DNA of 8,485 nt from Pseudomonadota bacterium (lineage in GTDB: Bacteria > Pseudomonadota > Gammaproteobacteria > Steroidobacterales > Steroidobacteraceae): positions 1 through 8,485 of the forward strand of contig JAKCEJ010000111.1 in the NCBI GenBank assembly GCA_021838065.1. Direction: 5' to 3'. Made by a program: the position numbers and the translations under genes. The notes beneath the pieces were generated by a model that was given only the letters and a program-made list of their open reading frames with translations, made no database searches and was not told the DNA's origin. Position 1 is the stretch's first letter; each line of letters opens with the position of its first letter. Positions 5,352 to 8,485 of the stretch are shown piece after piece.

Positions 5352-6524
5352 CTAGCTCGCGAACCACAGGCGGATGTCGTCGGCGAGCCGGGTGAGCAGG
5401 CCGCCGGCGGGCACGGACTGCAGAGTGACGAGCGGGGTCGTCTCGACCTGCTGCCCGGCGCCGTTCGTGACGATGAGCGTGCCGACTTCGGCCCCGGCGG
5501 CGAGCGGTGCCACGAGCGGCCAGTGAGCCCAGAGAATCCGCGTGCTCAGTGTCGCATCCGGGCCCCGGGGCACGGTGAGCACGACCGACTGCGCAGGCCC
5601 GACTGCCGCGTGCCCGGCGGCCGATTTGTACACCCGCGGCTTGGCAACGATGGCGCGCGCGACGTCGACCTGCTCGTTCTCGTAGAAGTTGTAGCCGTAG
5701 TTGACCAGCGCCTCGCTGTCATCGACCCGCCCGTTCCAGCTCGGCGCCCCGAGCACCACCGACACCAGCCGCATGCCGTGACGGTCGGCGGAAACGACCA
5801 TGCAGTAGCCGGCCGCATCCGTATAGCCCGTCTTCATGCCGTCGACCGACGGGTCCGTCCACAGGAGCGAGACGCGGTTGCGCTGCGTGATGTGGTCCCA
5901 GGTGAATTTCTTGATCTTGAAGATGAAGTAGTACTGCGGGAAGTCGCGGATGATGTCCGAGGCGAGCGTGGCCAGATCGCGCGCGGTGGTGAAATGATCG
6001 GGCCTGGGCAGCCCGTCGACGTCTGCGTAGTGCGTCGAGTTCAGGCCGAGCCGCCGCGCGTAATCATTCATCAGCGTGACGAAGCCGGCCTGAGTGCCCC
6101 CGACCTTCTGCGCGAGCGCGACGGTGGCATCGTTGCCCGATTCGACGATCATCCCCTTCAGGAGGTTCAGCACCGAGACCTGGCTGCCCGGGTTGACGAA
6201 CATGCGTGAGCCGCCCGTATGCCACGCCGCGGTGCTGATCGTCACCGGAGTCTGCAGCGTGAGCTGGTGGCTCTTCAGCGCCGAGAACACGATGTAGGCG
6301 GTCATGAGCTTCGTCAGGCTCGCCATCGGCATCTTCTCGTTGGCGTCCTTCGCCGCGAGCACCTTCCCGGTGTTGAAGTCGACCAGAATGTAGGAGTGCG
6401 CATTCAGCGCCGGGGGCGGTGGCACCGGCACGGCGGTGACGGCAGCCTGGGCTGCGGGCGCGAGCCCGGCCAGAAGCGCCAGCGCAACGGCCGACATGGC
6501 GGCCAGGGCGGACGAGCGGAGCAT
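5352..6524 (-). CDS. dacA: D-alanyl-D-alanine carboxypeptidase (PBP5/DacA family)
   Basis: A 390-residue penicillin-binding protein of the low-molecular-mass, PBP5 type, which removes the terminal D-Ala from peptidoglycan pentapeptides in the periplasm. The Sec signal peptide is residues 1 to about 27 (LALLAGLAPAAQA, then AVTA). The three active-site motifs are intact: Ser69-Leu-Thr-Lys72 (ASLTK), Ser129-Gly-Asn131 (VESGNDA) and Lys231-Thr-Gly233 (KTGYTDAAGY). A C-terminal PBP5_C-like beta domain (about 305-370) is followed by a terminal amphipathic helix, GLLTRLADDIRLWFAS, the usual peripheral membrane anchor. ATG 6524 is chosen because a perfect AAGGAGG stands 9 nt upstream and the signal peptide starts there. 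A GTG at 6623 would overlap the rlpA stop but would add about 33 Arg-rich residues before the signal peptide. It follows rlpA after a 95-nt gap and precedes the D-amino-acid aminotransferase by 34 nt. Confidence 0.96.
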   Translation of the reverse strand: MLRSSALAAMSAVALALLAGLAPAAQAAVTAVPVPPPPALNAHSYILVDFNTGKVLAAKDANEKMPMASLTKLMTAYIVFSALKSHQLTLQTPVTISTAAWHTGGSRMFVNPGSQVSVLNLLKGMIVESGNDATVALAQKVGGTQAGFVTLMNDYARRLGLNSTHYADVDGLPRPDHFTTARDLATLASDIIRDFPQYYFIFKIKKFTWDHITQRNRVSLLWTDPSVDGMKTGYTDAAGYCMVVSADRHGMRLVSVVLGAPSWNGRVDDSEALVNYGYNFYENEQVDVARAIVAKPRVYKSAAGHAAVGPAQSVVLTVPRGPDATLSTRILWAHWPLVAPLAAGAEVGTLIVTNGAGQQVETTPLVTLQSVPAGGLLTRLADDIRLWFAS

Positions 6525-6619
6525 GGGACGATTCCTCCTTACTGACAGGGTGCGGCGGGAGCGCAGATTAAGATTACGCCCGCGCCCGATAGTTCGCTGC
6601 GCCAGACACGCGCGGGGGC
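6525..6619 (-). promoter_or_regulatory. rlpA-dacA intergenic region with a possible dacA promoter
   Basis: This 95-nt gap is the largest intergenic space in the window. It contains an AT-rich tandem repeat, TAATCTTAATCT on the minus strand (6565-6576), standing out in GC-rich surroundings. Either TAATCT copy could act as a -10 element and would give a leader of roughly 35-45 nt. I see no convincing -35 hexamer at 16-18 nt, and no clear terminator hairpin for rlpA. Confidence 0.25.
6534..6540 (-). promoter_or_regulatory. Strong Shine-Dalgarno of dacA
   Basis: AAGGAGG on the minus strand lies 9 nt before ATG 6524. It is the strongest ribosome-binding site in the window and fixes the dacA start. 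Confidence 0.85.
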
Positions 6620-7432
6620 TCACGGTTTGACCAGGATGGCGCCGGGGTAGCCGAGGGCGGCCAGCCGTGCGGCCAGCCGGTCGTAGTCGGCCACGTCGTG
6701 GATCGGCCCGACCCGCACGCGGTACAGGTCCCCGCCGATCACCGCCGGGGAGAGGATAAACGCGTCCGACAGGCCGGTTGCCTGCAACCGGGCGAGCACC
6801 CGGGCGGCGTTTGCCGGGACGGCGAACGCGCCGACCTGCACGTAAAGGAAGGCGCCGATCGGGGCCACCGCGCCGGTGAGCGTCGCGGGGCTGCCGGGGG
6901 TGATGGCCTGCACCTCGACCAGCGCCGTGCCGGTTCCGAGCATGCCGAGCCTGGCGGCCGCCAGGTAGGACAGATCGATCAGGCGGTGCGCGACGAACGG
7001 CCCGCGGTCGTTGACCTTCACGATGATGCTGCGGCCATTGCTCAGATCGGTGACCCGGACATAGGTCGGCAGCGGCAGGACCTTGTTCGCCGCAGTCATG
7101 GCGTACATGTTGTAACGGTCGCCGTCGGCGGTGTGCTTGCCGTCGAAATCCGGACCGTACCAGGAGGCCACGCCGATCTGGTTGTAGCCGGCGGCGCTCG
7201 GCAGCACGTAGTAGCGTCTCCCGTCCACGTCATAGAAGGGCGGATTGCCGCGCGGCGCCGGCGGCAGGTAGCGCGGCACGGGATTGGGGACCGCGCGCCA
7301 GTCCGCCGGCAGCGGCGGCAGTCCCGCTGCGGGAGGTGGCGCCATGGGGCGGGTCGTGGCGCAGCCGGCGAGCGCCGTGGCGAGCAGCAGTGCCCCCAGC
7401 CGGGGCAGGTGAGCGCGGGGCGCGCTCCTCAC
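6620..7432 (-). CDS. rlpA: RlpA-like septal lipoprotein (DPBB lytic transglycosylase domain + SPOR)
   Basis: A 270-residue lipoprotein. A lipobox LAGC puts the acylated Cys at residue 24 after a short hydrophobic signal; a Pro-rich linker (about 28-63) follows. The double-psi beta-barrel domain spans about 86-165 (GVASWYGPDFDGK, AMTAANKVLPLPTYVRVTDL, VKVNDRGPFVAHRLIDLS), and a C-terminal SPOR domain spans about 194-270 (YVQVGAF to RVRVGPI). RlpA proteins in Pseudomonas cleave peptide-stripped glycan strands at the septum, and SPOR binds such denuded glycans. Asp142 of NDRGPF matches one catalytic acid. At the position normally held by the catalytic Glu (TANGE or TASGE) there is Asp105 (TADGDRYN), and the usual His of FHG is Asp97. 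The GTG start overlaps the mltB stop as GTGA, so translation is probably coupled. The mltB-rlpA-dacA order is widespread in gammaproteobacteria. Confidence 0.93.
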   Translation of the reverse strand: MRSAPRAHLPRLGALLLATALAGCATTRPMAPPPAAGLPPLPADWRAVPNPVPRYLPPAPRGNPPFYDVDGRRYYVLPSAAGYNQIGVASWYGPDFDGKHTADGDRYNMYAMTAANKVLPLPTYVRVTDLSNGRSIIVKVNDRGPFVAHRLIDLSYLAAARLGMLGTGTALVEVQAITPGSPATLTGAVAPIGAFLYVQVGAFAVPANAARVLARLQATGLSDAFILSPAVIGGDLYRVRVGPIHDVADYDRLAARLAALGYPGAILVKP

Positions 7433-8485
7433 CGCGGCGGACCCACCCCGTCCGGCCTCTTGCGCGGGCGGCTCACCGCCGCGGCCATTGCGGCGGGCGG
7501 ACGCGACTCATCGACGCGGTGCGCGATCGCCCGCGCCAGCGCATCGACCGCCATGGCGTAGAGCTTGCTGCTGTTGTAGCTCAGCAGCGCGTGGAAGTTG
7601 TTGAACCCGGCGCGGTAGATCGGGCCGGTGCGTGTGTGCGCGAGCAGCAGCACGACCGGGCTGTCTGGCGGCTCGGCGCTCTCGACCTTCACACCCTGCG
7701 CGGCGAGCGATCCGACCGTGCGATCGAGCGCCAGATTGTCCGGATCGACCTGGAACGTCGCGCCCGGCTCGATGCGCACCCGGCAGAGCACCGGCGCGCC
7801 GGGATGCCAGCCGTGCGCACGCAGATAGTGCGCGACGCTCGCGAAAATGTCGTCCCAGTTCGTGAGCAGGTTCGGCGGAGCGGGACCGCTGCCCACGGCG
7901 TAGCGCAGGTAGGCCGAGGGCATGAACTGCAGAGGACCCATCGCGCCGGCGTAGGAGCCCTTGACGGTGAGCGGATCGAGCCCGTCGCGCTTGGCGACGA
8001 GCAGAAACCGCGCAAGCTCGTGGGCGAAGTAGCGGCTGCGGGACGGGTAATCGAACGCCAGGGTGGCGAGCGCGTCGATCACGCGGAACGGGCCGGTGAT
8101 GCGGCCGTAGTAAGTCTCGACGCCGAGGATGGCGACGATGTAGCGCGGTGCGACACCCTGTTCGGCGCCGATGCGCTCGAGCGCGCGCCGGTGCGCCTGC
8201 CAGAACGCCGCGCCCGCATCGACCCGCGCCGGCTGCAGAAAGATCTGCCGGTACTGCCACCACTTGAGCACCTGCTCGGCGGGGCGGTTCATCATCGCGA
8301 TGATGCGCGGCTGCGGGCGCGCCTGCCCGAGGACCGCGATGACGTGACGGCGGGTGAGACCGTCGCGGCGGGCGACACGATCGGCGAAGCGCACGATCTG
8401 GGCGCGTGAGAAATGCGTCCCGACGGCGGGCGCGGCCGCGGCCGGGCGCGGCACGAGGATCGCGAGGAGCGGGATGAAGAGGAGG
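7429..8485 (-). CDS. mltB: Lytic murein transglycosylase MltB/SltB1 family, 5'-truncated by window edge
   Basis: The frame is open to the right edge, so the start codon is outside the window; 351 C-terminal residues are visible. The first visible residues form a hydrophobic signal core (LLFIPLLAILV) followed by PRPAAAAPAVG, which shows that the in-frame GTG at 8454 lies within or just after the signal peptide and is not the start. The GH103 lytic transglycosylase domain is clear: GVETYYG with the catalytic Glu codon at 8116-8118, ATLAFDYPSRSRYFAHEL, GSYAGAMGPLQFMPSAY, and the SVAHYLRAHGW block. These enzymes cleave the MurNAc-GlcNAc bond in the periplasm, producing 1,6-anhydroMurNAc ends. The acidic EF-hand-like loop expected just after the QFMPS block is replaced by a Gly/Pro-rich stretch. 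No lipobox cysteine is visible, so a soluble SltB1-like form is more likely than a lipoprotein. The C-terminus ends in a basic, Pro-rich tail (VSRPRKRPDGVGPPR). Confidence 0.93.
   Translation of the reverse strand, partial: LLFIPLLAILVPRPAAAAPAVGTHFSRAQIVRFADRVARRDGLTRRHVIAVLGQARPQPRIIAMMNRPAEQVLKWWQYRQIFLQPARVDAGAAFWQAHRRALERIGAEQGVAPRYIVAILGVETYYGRITGPFRVIDALATLAFDYPSRSRYFAHELARFLLVAKRDGLDPLTVKGSYAGAMGPLQFMPSAYLRYAVGSGPAPPNLLTNWDDIFASVAHYLRAHGWHPGAPVLCRVRIEPGATFQVDPDNLALDRTVGSLAAQGVKVESAEPPDSPVVLLLAHTRTGPIYRAGFNNFHALLSYNSSKLYAMAVDALARAIAHRVDESRPPAAMAAAVSRPRKRPDGVGPPR

Noticed and set aside
5316..6209. Plus-strand open frames opposite dacA, rlpA and mltB (for example 5316-6209, 6698-7561, 7336-8409)
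   Set aside because: All are antisense to genes with intact catalytic motifs and their translations are Arg/Gly/Asp-rich with no recognisable fold.
6525..6623. dacA start at GTG 6623, overlapping the rlpA stop as GTGA
   Set aside because: It fits the overlap habit of the locus but would put about 33 Arg-rich residues before the signal peptide and ignore the perfect AAGGAGG before ATG 6524.
8452..8454. GTG at 8454 as the start of mltB
   Set aside because: The in-frame codons just upstream encode a signal-peptide core (LLFIPLLAILV), so the true start lies beyond the right edge.
1..8485. tRNA or rRNA genes, CRISPR arrays, insertion sequences, toxin-antitoxin or phage genes
   Set aside because: I looked for cloverleaf-like sequences, regular direct repeats, terminal inverted repeats and transposase or integrase motifs and saw none; coding genes fill nearly the whole window.

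Overview
The window is a densely packed, GC-rich bacterial chromosome segment with nine protein genes and almost no intergenic space. The families present (AmgK/MurU recycling enzymes, LipA/LipB, a YbeD-type DUF493 protein, and MltB–RlpA–DacA in a row) and the partial match to the classical mltB–rlpA–dacA–ybeD–lipB–lipA neighbourhood point to a GC-rich gammaproteobacterium outside the enterics, perhaps near Xanthomonadales, Nevskiales or Steroidobacterales. That finer placement is inference from gene content and composition only. I see no mobile element, RNA gene, CRISPR array or integration scar.

Left half, + strand (1-4182). The window opens inside amgK (anomeric MurNAc/GlcNAc kinase, 5' end cut off), which overlaps murU (MurNAc-1-phosphate uridylyltransferase) by 4 nt. 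Together they return cell-wall MurNAc to UDP-MurNAc. After 43 nt, which hold a promoter-like sequence placed so that transcription would begin at or next to the start codon, come lipA (lipoyl synthase) and lipB (octanoyltransferase), again overlapping by 4 nt. A multi-pass CPBP/CAAX-type membrane protease follows 15 nt later and probably shares their transcript.

Right half, - strand (4188-8485). Reading leftward from the right edge: mltB (lytic transglycosylase, 5' end cut off), rlpA (DPBB + SPOR lipoprotein), dacA (D,D-carboxypeptidase of the PBP5 family), a D-alanine-aminotransferase-like gene, and a ybeD-like gene. The last one meets the CPBP gene tail to tail with only 5 nt between the stop codons.

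How the parts fit: MltB and RlpA cleave glycan strands and DacA releases terminal D-Ala in the periplasm. The aminotransferase could metabolise the D-Ala, and AmgK/MurU recycle the MurNAc. The window therefore reads as a peptidoglycan turnover and recycling neighbourhood around a rearranged lipoate module. I found no wholly new system. The points most worth a second look are sequence departures in the cell-wall enzymes (loss of the EF-hand-like loop in MltB, Glu-to-Asp at the expected catalytic position of RlpA, Asp in place of the usual PLP-contacting Glu in the aminotransferase), the possibly leaderless lipA transcript, and the reversed, split lip/ybeD gene order with a membrane protease at the junction.
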